Below, in pieces: positions 1 to 8,433 of a stretch of DNA of 64,000 nucleotides. The first letter of the stretch is position 1; each line of letters begins with the position of its first letter. Position numbers and translations under genes: made by a program. The notes below the pieces were generated by a model. It was not told the DNA's origin and ran no database searches. It was given only the letters and a program-made list of their open reading frames with translations. The stretch comes from G965267425 sp965267425 (lineage in GTDB: Bacteria; Bacteroidota; Bacteroidia; Flavobacteriales_E; Vicingaceae): positions 1,240,001 to 1,304,000 of the forward strand of contig OZ253959.1 in the NCBI GenBank assembly GCA_965267425.1. Direction: 5' to 3'.

Positions 1-105
1 TGAATTGGGCAATGAATAAATGACAAAAGGGAGATTTTTGGTAAGACACAAACTTACCTTTGATTGAAGATTGGAACTCAATGAGAGAATTTATTAGCCA
101 ATGAA

Positions 106-1353
106 TTAACGAATAACAATTTTACGATATGTTATTCCCGATTGATTTTTTAGTGAAACCACGTAATTTCCAGGATTGTGAATTTCAATCTGCTGCTTAC
201 CTATAAAACCTTTTTCAATGGTCATTTGAGTAACCAATTGCCCTGTGACATTGTAGACAAACATAGATGTTTCTTGAATTACCGGGGCAGGAAATTCCAA
301 CGTAATGGTGCCATCCGAAGGAATAGGGTAAATCATTAATGAAATGGTTTCAAGTTCCTCATCAATGCTGTTGTAACCGTTAGAACTCTGTAACGAAATT
401 CGTGAGCCACTGATGATACCTTGCATCACTGTTTTCTGTCCTTCCGTGAACATCATCATACAGTCATCATCCACGTAATCCATATAATTCATAAACAAAT
501 CACCATTGGGTCCATTGCTGCATGAAACAGATGGAAAGGAGGGGCAGTAATAATTAGCCTCTTCTTGGGTGGGAGTATCACTTACACCGTCACTTCCACA
601 AAATGAATCTCCCCATAAATGTCGGAGGTTAAACCAATGAGCAACTTCGTGAACTGCAGTTCTTCCCTTATTGTATGGGGCCTTTGCCGTTCCATTGGTG
701 CCAAAATTTTCATAATGGATCACAACTCCGTCACTTTGTGCTGAAGACCCAGGAAAGTTGGCAAAACCCAAAACACCATCGGCCACTTCACAAACCCAAA
801 TGTTCAAATAGCTATTTCTATCCCAAATATCTTTACCACCCAAAGCAGAAGTATGGTAAGCGTTGCCATTGGTCTCAGCTACATCCACTACGGATGTTTT
901 GGTTCTTGTTATTCCATCTGTTGGGGAACCATTTGGATCTCTGGTGGCTAATTTGAATTCAAATCCAATATCAGCCATCAATGGTTGAAATACAGAAGGT
1001 ACTTTAATCGTATCCCAATTCAATTTATTAAAGTCTGCATTTAACACATCAATTTGAGATTTGATTTGATCATCTGAAATATTTTGAACATCCAATCTAT
1101 ACACAACATGCACAACAACAGGTATGGTAATTTTATCTCCTGCTTTAAAAGAAGGCATGATATTGATATCTGCCTGCTCCGATGCTATGGTTTCTATTCT
1201 TTCCTTATATCCATCTTCATGAATCAATTTGAAAGAGTGTAGCTCATCAGTAAAACATCTGTTGATTCGATCGGATGCCTGAGCATTCAATTTTACCGTT
1301 GTCAAAATTGACAACATCATCAAACAAAAAAGATATTTTATTCCATTGTGCAT
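106..1353 (-). CDS. Secreted M43-family zinc metalloprotease with T9SS sorting domain
   Basis: A 415-aa protein with a Sec signal peptide (about residues 1-24, ending LNA-Q). It carries a pappalysin-type (M43) metzincin site: HEVAHWFNLRH at residues 235-245 (HExxHxxxxxH) and a downstream Met-turn (MNYMDY, near residue 288). The last ~75 residues form a type A T9SS C-terminal domain (YPIPSDGTITLEF, then a GNYVVSL-like strand), so the enzyme is predicted to be exported across the outer membrane and attached or released. It is likely an extracellular endopeptidase; its substrate is unknown. It is a single gene transcribed leftward, with a TAAATTTG promoter element only 5 nt before the ATG. The family call is secure; the role is inferred from the family. 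Confidence 0.93.
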   Translation of the reverse strand: MHNGIKYLFCLMMLSILTTVKLNAQASDRINRCFTDELHSFKLIHEDGYKERIETIASEQADINIMPSFKAGDKITIPVVVHVVYRLDVQNISDDQIKSQIDVLNADFNKLNWDTIKVPSVFQPLMADIGFEFKLATRDPNGSPTDGITRTKTSVVDVAETNGNAYHTSALGGKDIWDRNSYLNIWVCEVADGVLGFANFPGSSAQSDGVVIHYENFGTNGTAKAPYNKGRTAVHEVAHWFNLRHLWGDSFCGSDGVSDTPTQEEANYYCPSFPSVSCSNGPNGDLFMNYMDYVDDDCMMMFTEGQKTVMQGIISGSRISLQSSNGYNSIDEELETISLMIYPIPSDGTITLEFPAPVIQETSMFVYNVTGQLVTQMTIEKGFIGKQQIEIHNPGNYVVSLKNQSGITYRKIVIR

Positions 1354-1358
1354 TAAAA

Positions 1359-1366
1359 CAAATTTA
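1359..1366 (-). promoter_or_regulatory. Bacteroidetes -7 element for the M43 protease gene
   Basis: TAAATTTG on the minus strand matches the TAnnTTTG consensus of the Bacteroidetes primary sigma factor. It ends 5 nt before the ATG, so the leader would be very short or absent. No clear -33 TTTG is visible. Confidence 0.4.
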
Positions 1367-1434
1367 ATAAAAATGGCCCAGAATGCTCATAAACATTGAC
1401 CTAAATAAAAAAAATGAAAAAAAAGTTAACGGAA

Positions 1435-1463
1435 GGCAACCTTTTTTTGACTACCGCCGTCTA
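1435..1463 (+). promoter_or_regulatory. ECF-sigma-type promoter with no gene downstream
   Basis: GGCAACC (1435-1441), a 16-nt spacer beginning with seven T, then CGTCTA (1458-1463). This is the AAC / CGTC architecture and spacing typical of extracytoplasmic-function sigma factor promoters. It points rightward, where no plus-strand CDS starts; the neighbouring genes are both on the minus strand. Predicted start is about 1470. No ECF sigma gene lies in the window. Confidence 0.5.
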
Positions 1464-1469
1464 TGTAAT

Positions 1470-1557
1470 AGAGAATGTTTTAAAGTTAATAGATAGGTGG
1501 CTTTAATTTAATTCTTCTGCCTTTGGATTTAGAAACCCCCTGCGAAGGGGGTTTTTT
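1470..1557 (+). ncRNA. Candidate small RNA between ECF-type promoter and terminator
   Basis: A stretch of about 88 nt lies between the ECF-type promoter and a strong hairpin with a plus-strand T-run. The only ATG near its 5' end (1475) gives a two-codon frame, so it does not look protein coding. The call rests only on the pairing of promoter and terminator in the same orientation. It could instead be the remnant of a lost ECF-controlled gene. No known RNA family was recognised. Confidence 0.35.
1534..1557 (+). terminator. Intrinsic terminator (GC-rich hairpin plus T-run)
   Basis: Stem AACCCCC (1534-1540) with GGGGGTT (1547-1553), loop TGCGAA, followed by T residues on the plus strand. The T-run orientation fits a rightward transcript. 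On the minus strand the hairpin follows the stop codon of the nuclease gene immediately (stop 1557-1559) but has only a weak T-tract (TTTCT), so it may also terminate that gene. Confidence 0.75.
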
Positions 1558-4307
1558 TATGCGCAAAAATTGCAATATCTACTGTTTTCGCTGTGTTGAT
1601 AGGCATCAGAAGTATGCATAGCTGATATGATTGTTTTCAAAAAATCTTCTATGGCTGTCCATTCTTCGGAAATATTCTCATTTCCCTGAATACTGGCATA
1701 TTTTATTTGCACTTGATTTGTCTTTAAGGGAATAATTCCTGCTCGCACAATTTCGTTCTTCCCTTCAGACGATAACCAAGCATAGATTGCCAATTGGATG
1801 GCTTTTGATTTTTTTTCCAACCCATCAATTGTCGAAAAATCACTGATTGTCAGCTCAGTAGGAAGCACACTTCCTGACTTATAATCAAAGATTATTTTCT
1901 CAGAGCCATGTTGTTCTATACGATCGATGACTCCATGCACGCGAATATTCAAAATTTGCCCATTGATGGTTACTTGAAAAGGACGTTCTATTTTTTCCTC
2001 TAAGGCAACGAGCTTTACGTGATTGACTTTACCCAATCTCGCAATGTCTGCATCTACGAAATTTCTAATGGTTTCTTTAACCATTTTTACTGCAATTAAT
2101 AACTTCCCTGTTTCAATGGCTTTTTTTGAAAACCGCTTAGCAAAGATTTCATCAACCAGCATTGAAATTTCATCGATTCTAGATTTCATCAAATCGATGT
2201 TGAGAAATTCTCCAATCCAGGGTTCATAGAATTTGAACAATGCCAAATGAATGGCATTTCCTATTTCGCTGGAATCTAAAAACTCGCTGTCTTCAGGGCG
2301 ATCCTTTAGCCCAACGATGTAACGATAATAAAAATCCAAAGGACATTGCAAAAATTTGATGATGGATGATGGCGAAATGCCTTCGGACAGTTTGGTTACA
2401 AGGATCTCTTTTATGGGCTCAGAATTTCGAATTTGAGAAGCCCTCTTTTCATTTGGTTGAAAAGGTGAAGCAATTATTTCGGTATGAATGATAGAAGTTG
2501 GATTGTTTTTGCCTAATTCATGTTCTAACTGCAATAGAAATCTACTTTTTTCATCCGAATTAAATTGATCTGTTAGCGTGTTGTATAAAAACGTGGCATT
2601 CTTAGCTCCTTGCAATAATCGATAGAAGTAATATGCATAAATGGCGTCGTTTTCCATTTGGGTGTTTAGACCGAAGGTTTTCCGAACATCATAAGGAATA
2701 AATGAACTGTGTTTGGCTTTCGTTGGAAAGATACCTTCATTCATTGAAAGCATAATAACATGCTCAAAATCAAGTAATCTGGTTTCAAGCATTCCCATGA
2801 TCTGTATGCCAGCCAATGGTTCTCCTTTGAAATTTATTTTTTCCGATTGAACAAGAATCTTGAATACGGATAATACATTCTGATACCCATTCAAATGCGT
2901 TGATTCTTCAACTAATTTTTTCAGGCGTCTTGTCAATTTTATAAACAAAAAGATGGATTCTTGTTCTATACTGGCATCAAAGCCCTGTTTGGATTCGAAG
3001 TATTCTTTTAGTTGTTGCAATAAGGATAGCAGATAATCAACCAATTCGTGAGAAGATGAGACGAGAACCAATTGTCCGATGGGTCCTTTTTTGGTCAATG
3101 TTTTGTTCAACGATGTCAGGTTAACCCAGGGAGCATTGGTTTTTCTCAACACATTTCGAACTTGTAACACATCATCTGAACCAGTTTTCGACTCAATAAT
3201 GGAAAGATAATTGTACGAAAGTATATCTTCCAATATCGAACTGGACCATGAATTCTTATTGTCTGATGAGAACAACTCAATTACATTTTTGAGAAAACCG
3301 AACAATCGAAGAGAATTCACCGGGTACCCCATGGTGACATTGATCGAATTGATTTCTTCAGGCAATGATTCCAGAAGTGGGAAAAGCAAGGTTTCATCGG
3401 GTAAAACAATAGCAATCTCTTCTGGTCTTGAAGTCTCTGCAATGTTTTTTAATAATTGTCCGGCATACCTAGCTTGCGCCATTGTGCCGCTTAAACCTCC
3501 AATTTTAAGGGTTTTGGCATCATTTCCTAGTTGATCAGAAATATGCTGGAATGAATCAGGAAAATGTTGTCGATGTTTTCTTAAAAAGAAACCTGCTTCA
3601 TGAAGATCATTGTCCAAATAATAAGGGTCTGCATCCCAAATTGCCTGTGCAATATTATACTTCATCAAATGATAGACTATTTTTTCTTCTGCCTTGGTTA
3701 GTGCATTTAATCCTATGAAATAAATAGATTGTTCCTGGTAATTTGAAAAAATATCTTCAATTCGATCAGCTACATCTTTATAAGCTTTCCCTGCATATGC
3801 CAGTGCTTTTTTACCAAGGTGTTCATTGAATTGCGAATAGATGTTTCCCAGATTTTTCCAGAACGCTAAATAGTTTTTCTGCGTTTCTGTCATTTCTTTT
3901 CCTGAGGGATTCCAATTTTCCAGGGCATGAATTTCGTTGATGTAACCAAACAACTTATCGGCATTGGCCAGCGCCATATCTATTTCATTGAAATCCCTTA
4001 TCAATTGGGATGCCCAAGACTGGAATTCATTAAACTCCATTTGCTCATTTTCCATGGAAAGATGAACGTCAAACAATTCAAATAACAAGTCTGATTCATC
4101 AATTACCGTATAGTTGGTCAATTGTTGAATCCAATCTGACATGGTAATGATTTCAGGAAGCCAGGAGGGTTGATCGAGTGCTTTACTAATTTCATTTTTC
4201 AAAAACACTCCTGCCCGAACGTTAGGAATAATGATGGTCAAAGAAGAAAAATGGTCTCCTTGTTCCTTTAAAATACGACGGACAGATTTGGCCAGAAATG
4301 GGTTCAT
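1557..4307 (-). CDS. PD-(D/E)XK nuclease family protein, AddB/RecB-like
   Basis: A 916-aa protein resembling the AddB half of AddAB-type recombination nucleases. The N-terminal ~600 residues form a degenerate helicase-like region with no clear Walker A. The C-terminal third is a RecB-type nuclease: CPLDFYYRY (C655), GNAIHLALF (~683), HGVIDRIE (D795) and FDYKSG (D808, K810). It ends in YCNFCA, giving C912 and C915. AddB proteins normally coordinate 4Fe-4S with C...CxxCx5C, and the last Cys is absent here because the protein stops one residue after CxxC. Its stop overlaps the downstream hairpin. Its start overlaps the response regulator gene by 4 nt (ATGA type), so the two are co-transcribed. 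No AddA-like helicase is in the window. Confidence 0.85.
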   Translation of the reverse strand: MNPFLAKSVRRILKEQGDHFSSLTIIIPNVRAGVFLKNEISKALDQPSWLPEIITMSDWIQQLTNYTVIDESDLLFELFDVHLSMENEQMEFNEFQSWASQLIRDFNEIDMALANADKLFGYINEIHALENWNPSGKEMTETQKNYLAFWKNLGNIYSQFNEHLGKKALAYAGKAYKDVADRIEDIFSNYQEQSIYFIGLNALTKAEEKIVYHLMKYNIAQAIWDADPYYLDNDLHEAGFFLRKHRQHFPDSFQHISDQLGNDAKTLKIGGLSGTMAQARYAGQLLKNIAETSRPEEIAIVLPDETLLFPLLESLPEEINSINVTMGYPVNSLRLFGFLKNVIELFSSDNKNSWSSSILEDILSYNYLSIIESKTGSDDVLQVRNVLRKTNAPWVNLTSLNKTLTKKGPIGQLVLVSSSHELVDYLLSLLQQLKEYFESKQGFDASIEQESIFLFIKLTRRLKKLVEESTHLNGYQNVLSVFKILVQSEKINFKGEPLAGIQIMGMLETRLLDFEHVIMLSMNEGIFPTKAKHSSFIPYDVRKTFGLNTQMENDAIYAYYFYRLLQGAKNATFLYNTLTDQFNSDEKSRFLLQLEHELGKNNPTSIIHTEIIASPFQPNEKRASQIRNSEPIKEILVTKLSEGISPSSIIKFLQCPLDFYYRYIVGLKDRPEDSEFLDSSEIGNAIHLALFKFYEPWIGEFLNIDLMKSRIDEISMLVDEIFAKRFSKKAIETGKLLIAVKMVKETIRNFVDADIARLGKVNHVKLVALEEKIERPFQVTINGQILNIRVHGVIDRIEQHGSEKIIFDYKSGSVLPTELTISDFSTIDGLEKKSKAIQLAIYAWLSSEGKNEIVRAGIIPLKTNQVQIKYASIQGNENISEEWTAIEDFLKTIISAMHTSDAYQHSENSRYCNFCA

Positions 4308-5026
4308 TCCGAATCCTTGTGATCTATTATCATTTTAAATCCAACACCATGCACATTGAGAATTTGAATTCTTTCTTCCTTACTCAGGTATTTTCTGAGT
4401 TTAGAAATAAATACATCCATACTTCTTCCGCTGAAATAGTCGTCATTTCCCCAGATGGTTCGCAATGTTAATTCACGGGTAAGAATCTTGTTTTGATGTT
4501 GGCAAAGTAACTTTAACAATTCACTTTCTTTTTTGGTCAGTTTTTGTTCTTCCTGGTTGGCATATGTCAATAATTGAGCTTCAGCATCGAATTCATATTG
4601 CAGCAAGTCAAAAACGTCTCTATTCAACGGATCATCTCCGGTGGTTTTGCTCAGTGTTCGTTTTAATATGGCTTCAATCCTTAATTTCAATTCTTCATAC
4701 TCAAAAGGTTTGGTGATGTAATCATCGCCTCCAGATTTAAAACCTCTGATTTTATCTTCAGTCATTGACTTGGCTGTCAAAAAAATGATGGGAATTTGAT
4801 TGTTGAGTTTACGAATATCCTGCGCCAGGGAGATACCATCTTTTTTGGGCAACATAATGTCCAGAATACATAAATCATATTGAGCATTGACGAAAGAATG
4901 CAGGGCAGATTCACCATCCTTATATAGGTTTACCTGATACTTATTAAGTTTCAGGTTATCTTGAATGATAAAACCGAGGTTTGTATCATCTTCTACCAAT
5001 AATATGCGAGGTTTCTGATCGCTCAT
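4304..5026 (-). CDS. OmpR/PhoB-family response regulator (RprY-like)
   Basis: 240 aa. The receiver domain at residues ~7-120 has the acidic pair ED (12-13 region), phosphoacceptor D56 in LDIMLPKKDG, and the conserved TKPFEYEEL lysine. A winged-helix trans_reg_C domain occupies ~150-235 (GRSMDVFISKLRKYL). It overlaps the kinase gene upstream by 4 nt and the nuclease gene downstream by 4 nt, forming a kinase-regulator-nuclease operon. It is a close paralogue of the regulator at 11352-12041; both carry the same DLCILDIMLPKKDG string. It is likely the DNA-binding output of the kinase at 5023-6294. Target genes are unknown. Confidence 0.94.
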   Translation of the reverse strand: MSDQKPRILLVEDDTNLGFIIQDNLKLNKYQVNLYKDGESALHSFVNAQYDLCILDIMLPKKDGISLAQDIRKLNNQIPIIFLTAKSMTEDKIRGFKSGGDDYITKPFEYEELKLRIEAILKRTLSKTTGDDPLNRDVFDLLQYEFDAEAQLLTYANQEEQKLTKKESELLKLLCQHQNKILTRELTLRTIWGNDDYFSGRSMDVFISKLRKYLSKEERIQILNVHGVGFKMIIDHKDSE

Positions 5027-6294
5027 AAATTCAAAGGTAATTTTATAATAAACGTGCTTCCTTTTTCTAATTGGCTTTTGACAGATATACTGCCATGATG
5101 CAATTCAACAATGGATTTAACATAACTCAATCCCAATCCAAATCCCTTTACGTTGTGTAAATCTCCATGAGGGACACGATAAAATTTGTCGAAGATCTGT
5201 TTCGTTTCGTTACTAGACATGCCTATACCATTATCTTCTATTTCAACCACCAATTTTCCATCTTCGTTAAAACTTCTGATATCAACCTTGGGAGGCTCGT
5301 TTTGAGCGTATTTAATGGCGTTGTCAACCAGATTGTAGAACACGTTTGAAATGTGCAATTTGTCTGCCATGACATTGAATTTCGCAGCATTCAAATCAAC
5401 ATTGATTTTGCCTTTTTTGTCATCCAGTATTAGATTGAAACTCTTGATTGAATCACATATGATTTTATGAATGTCATGCGTTTCCAAATCCAACTCAATT
5501 CCCGATTTGTCGAAGGTGGACAATTGAAGAACTTTTTCCACTTGAATTTTTAACCGATTATTTTCCTGTTTGATGATTTGAGCATAATTACGCAAACGCT
5601 CTTTATCCAAGGATTGTTCTTCGTTTAACAAGACTTCACTTGATAAAGAAATCGTAGAAATGGGTGTTTTAAATTCATGCGTCAAATTATTGATGAAATC
5701 TGTTTTGATTTCGGACAATCTTTTTTGCTTTAGGATCACACTGGTGGTATATGCGAAATAAATGATGACAATGAGCATGATTACAGAAGAGAACAACCAG
5801 ATTCCCATTTGATTGACCAGGTAGCCTGTTTTATTGGGAAAATGCACACCAAAGTAATGTCCGTCTCTTTCCCATTTTCCAATTCTGGTTGGAGCTGACT
5901 TACCTCCGGAATTGTCAAATGTCACATAGTTTCCATATACAATGGAATCTGTAAAACAATCGTAAATAACATATTCAAAATCAGAATGGATATTTCGTTG
6001 TTTGAATTCTGACATGAGCAGAGATTCCAAAAAATAGGGGTGAAGAGTATCATTAATACTCGCTATGAAGGAATTTGAGCCCATTTGTTTGATAGGCTCA
6101 TATACTTCTGATGAATCTCCATTCAACGTAAGAATTTCATTGGTCACATTTGTAAGTGCTATGTGTACGCGTTGATTGAACTGCTTTTCCTGTAGGTCGA
6201 AAGCCTTATTCACCCAATATATTTGGGTAGCTACCACACCAATCAATGATAGGGTTGCAAACACAATGATAATGCGAATGCTTCGTCTATTCAT
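5023..6294 (-). CDS. Membrane sensor histidine kinase (RprX-like)
   Basis: 423 aa. TM1 ~8-27, a periplasmic sensing region ~28-162, TM2 ~164-185, then directly a HisKA domain with H206 in LTHEFKTP and a HATPase_c domain (DNAIKY ~326, NGIGM, GFGLGLSYV). No HAMP domain is obvious between TM2 and HisKA, as is common in Bacteroidetes kinases. It is the partner of the response regulator it overlaps by 4 nt. Its start codon lies only 27 nt from the divergent start of the 95-aa gene at 6322, so its promoter must be very compact or lie inside that gene; a near-consensus TAATTTTAG sits just before the ATG. The signal sensed is unknown. Confidence 0.94.
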   Translation of the reverse strand: MNRRSIRIIIVFATLSLIGVVATQIYWVNKAFDLQEKQFNQRVHIALTNVTNEILTLNGDSSEVYEPIKQMGSNSFIASINDTLHPYFLESLLMSEFKQRNIHSDFEYVIYDCFTDSIVYGNYVTFDNSGGKSAPTRIGKWERDGHYFGVHFPNKTGYLVNQMGIWLFSSVIMLIVIIYFAYTTSVILKQKRLSEIKTDFINNLTHEFKTPISTISLSSEVLLNEEQSLDKERLRNYAQIIKQENNRLKIQVEKVLQLSTFDKSGIELDLETHDIHKIICDSIKSFNLILDDKKGKINVDLNAAKFNVMADKLHISNVFYNLVDNAIKYAQNEPPKVDIRSFNEDGKLVVEIEDNGIGMSSNETKQIFDKFYRVPHGDLHNVKGFGLGLSYVKSIVELHHGSISVKSQLEKGSTFIIKLPLNL

Positions 6295-6321
6295 GTTTCT
6301 AAAATTAGATCGAAATTTGCC

Positions 6322-6609
6322 ATGGAAAGGATATTTAACTTTTCTTTAACAACCCAGCAAATGCACGAAAAAATCAATTTCCCCCAATTTAGGAAATATA
6401 AAAATGGTCAGTCGTTTTTTAGGATAGAATCACCAGAAAAGTTCATTGAACTAAAAAGAACTGCTCAGGGATTTGAAAAATACATAATCGAGGCAAAAAT
6501 ATTACCTGATCGGAACCTGATCATGGATATGCTGGTTGATTATGAAAAGTACTGGGATCGAATTACTGAAGAAGAATTCGAAGATATCCATGCTCAATTG
6601 ACTTCCTGA
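6322..6609 (+). CDS. Conserved small protein of unknown function
   Basis: 95 aa, no signal peptide or TM segment, so probably cytosolic. The sequence (FNFSLT near the start, LPDRNLIMDML around 62-72, an acidic EEEFEDIHAQ end) resembles a small uncharacterised family I recall from other Flavobacteriales, but I cannot name a domain. Transcribed divergently from the kinase gene with 27 nt between start codons. It converges on the T9SS-CTD-like gene with one base between stops. The ATG at 6322 is preceded by GAAATTTGCC, close to a -7 element, implying a leaderless or very short-leader mRNA. Confidence 0.7.
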   Translation: MERIFNFSLTTQQMHEKINFPQFRKYKNGQSFFRIESPEKFIELKRTAQGFEKYIIEAKILPDRNLIMDMLVDYEKYWDRITEEEFEDIHAQLTS

Positions 6610-6610
6610 G

Positions 6611-6865
6611 TCAAGCCACTTTTTCAAATTCACCAGCTTTGACCCAGTGTTTTTCCAATACTTCGATCAAATACTTTCCTTCTTTTAACTCTCTGATGTC
6701 CAATTCAACAAATTCAGGATGTTCAATATTGGTTTCAGAAACAATGGTTCCTTGTTCATCACTTATTCTGATTTTCATGTATTCATAGAATACCTTTTCA
6801 GAAAGCAATAATAGGCGCCTGCTTGCCGGGTTCGGAAAAATCTCAAATTTCATATCCATTCGCAT
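6611..6865 (-). CDS. Stand-alone T9SS C-terminal-domain-like protein (no cargo, no signal peptide)
   Basis: 84 aa. Almost the whole protein matches the type A sorting-domain pattern: FEIFPNPASRRLLLL at the start, a middle strand with DEQG, then LDIRELKEGKYLIEVL and a final K-rich strand. Normal sorting domains are the tail of a large secreted protein. Here an in-frame stop lies nine codons upstream of the first ATG, and no signal peptide is possible. Starts at 6865, 6859 or 6853 (Met 1, 3 or 5) are all possible. It is either a relic of a lost secreted protein or a cytosolic CTD-fold protein. No frameshifted passenger is visible in the 110 bases upstream. Confidence 0.6.
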   Translation of the reverse strand: MRMDMKFEIFPNPASRRLLLLSEKVFYEYMKIRISDEQGTIVSETNIEHPEFVELDIRELKEGKYLIEVLEKHWVKAGEFEKVA

Positions 6866-6975
6866 CGGTTGTGAAAATGCTCCCCTGGATTATATTTATC
6901 AAGACGTCGAATACTTCAAATAGTGGCTTCGTGAAAGGTTAAAAAAATCTGAAATTTTGACTTAGAATAACGTAA

Positions 6976-8433
6976 TTACTTGATGTCCATTGAATAAGGG
7001 TCAACAGAAACTTCCAATTTATAGTTTTCGATCATTTTCAATGAAAACATGTCAATAAAGGTGATGTATCCATTATTGCCGTCGCAATCTGTGTAGTGAT
7101 GAGGTGCATCCGCACCTATTGGGTCGGCGTTTCGGTTGGCCACCACATAACGATAGTTGACATCGTCAGCTATGATGGCTCTTGGTTGATATCCTGAATT
7201 TACATTGGCTTTAATGGAATAATCTTCAGTATTCACCAGCATAACGTAGCCTTTTCCCTCATCAAATGATTCATCTTCCATACACGTAATGGCCATGGTA
7301 TTCATACTTGAAGAAAAGGCTATTTCCTGAGGATGTTGACCAGTTTTGATACTCGCTAAAAATTTGTCAGTTATTGCATCGTAGATACGTACCTCATTGG
7401 AACGCTCGCAAACTACTGCATACCGTGAATCATCGGGGAAAAACTTAATCATGCCTGGTCTTTGAGAGGCACCGTTGAATTGAATACCGGAAGTCGTGTC
7501 AAGCAATATGGTATCAACAGTATGTGATACGGTGTTGATTTTGTAAATGAAATTGCCGGTAAAGCAAGAAACGTAAAGCATGGGTTTAGAAGCATGAATT
7601 GCACCACCATATGGAAAGTAAAAAACGTCTCCCAAAGGGTCCTGTTCAAGACTCATATTGGATAGATCAACAGATGCCATATGCGCCCCTTGATTATCCG
7701 AATTACCTAACCATTCAAATAAGTAAGCCTTTTGGCTGTTTTGGTCTAACACAAATGATCTCCATAATCCCGATGTTAGCTGAATTTGCTGAATGTATTC
7801 ATCTGAATTTGCATCGAATTTGACAAATAAACCTGAAGTAAATAATAGATAAACGAATTGCCTATCTGAAGACACACGTATCATTTCTGCAAACCCTGGA
7901 TCTTCGGAAATTGGTGGTGAATGTGAGCGCATAATCAGACCGCTGTTGGCGTCTATCACACTTATTTCATCGCAAACTGCGTTCAGAACATAATATTTCA
8001 ATCGCTCATGGTTGTCAGCAAATGCGGTTTCTTTTTTATCATTTTTTGCTCCTTGTTGAATCCAATTGATCAATTGGTTCATTTCAATTTTAGAAAGTGC
8101 AGGTTCATTGAGCGGCATGGTGGGAAAGACACTAACGCCCAAATCTTCGTAAGTATTTGTGAATAAGAACAAGGTGCTTTGACTTGCATTGTAGGGAATA
8201 ACCACCTGACCATTTCGTCCCCCGTTCATCATGGTAGACCAGGACGTTAAGTCTACACCTGCTGCGGCATCTTTGCTGGTTGCATTGTGACATCCTGTGA
8301 CCGCGCAATTCGTAGTAATGATTTGATGTATGTTGGTAGGGTAGTCACCCGTAAGCAAGTCATTTGATGACTTCTTACATCCAACCGACCAAAGCAGCAG
8401 AAGTGAAAAAATAAGTTTATTCCGTAACTGCAA
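6976..8433 (-). CDS. Lipoprotein with cytochrome-c-like CX4CH motif and YncE-type beta-propeller
   Basis: 485 aa. A lipobox (WSVGC, Cys19) follows the signal peptide. Residues ~30-135 form a cytochrome-like domain with NCAVTGCHN, a CX4CH heme-binding variant, and later FPTMPLNEPALS, whose Met could be the distal ligand as in planctomycete-type cytochrome domains. Residues ~140-485 are repeated YVTN/YncE-like blades (IDANSG, YAVVCERSNEVRIYDA, YVMLVNTEDY). Predicted to be a periplasmic or surface-anchored redox lipoprotein. Its start overlaps the upstream small lipoprotein gene by 17 nt, so it sits at the end of a three-gene operon. Heme attachment is inferred, not shown. Confidence 0.8.
   Translation of the reverse strand: MQLRNKLIFSLLLLWSVGCKKSSNDLLTGDYPTNIHQIITTNCAVTGCHNATSKDAAAGVDLTSWSTMMNGGRNGQVVIPYNASQSTLFLFTNTYEDLGVSVFPTMPLNEPALSKIEMNQLINWIQQGAKNDKKETAFADNHERLKYYVLNAVCDEISVIDANSGLIMRSHSPPISEDPGFAEMIRVSSDRQFVYLLFTSGLFVKFDANSDEYIQQIQLTSGLWRSFVLDQNSQKAYLFEWLGNSDNQGAHMASVDLSNMSLEQDPLGDVFYFPYGGAIHASKPMLYVSCFTGNFIYKINTVSHTVDTILLDTTSGIQFNGASQRPGMIKFFPDDSRYAVVCERSNEVRIYDAITDKFLASIKTGQHPQEIAFSSSMNTMAITCMEDESFDEGKGYVMLVNTEDYSIKANVNSGYQPRAIIADDVNYRYVVANRNADPIGADAPHHYTDCDGNNGYITFIDMFSLKMIENYKLEVSVDPYSMDIK

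Noticed and set aside
1..105. Possible 3' end of a plus-strand gene at the left edge (frame 2 ends in TAA near 17-19)
   Set aside because: Only a handful of codons are visible and no protein pattern can be recognised.
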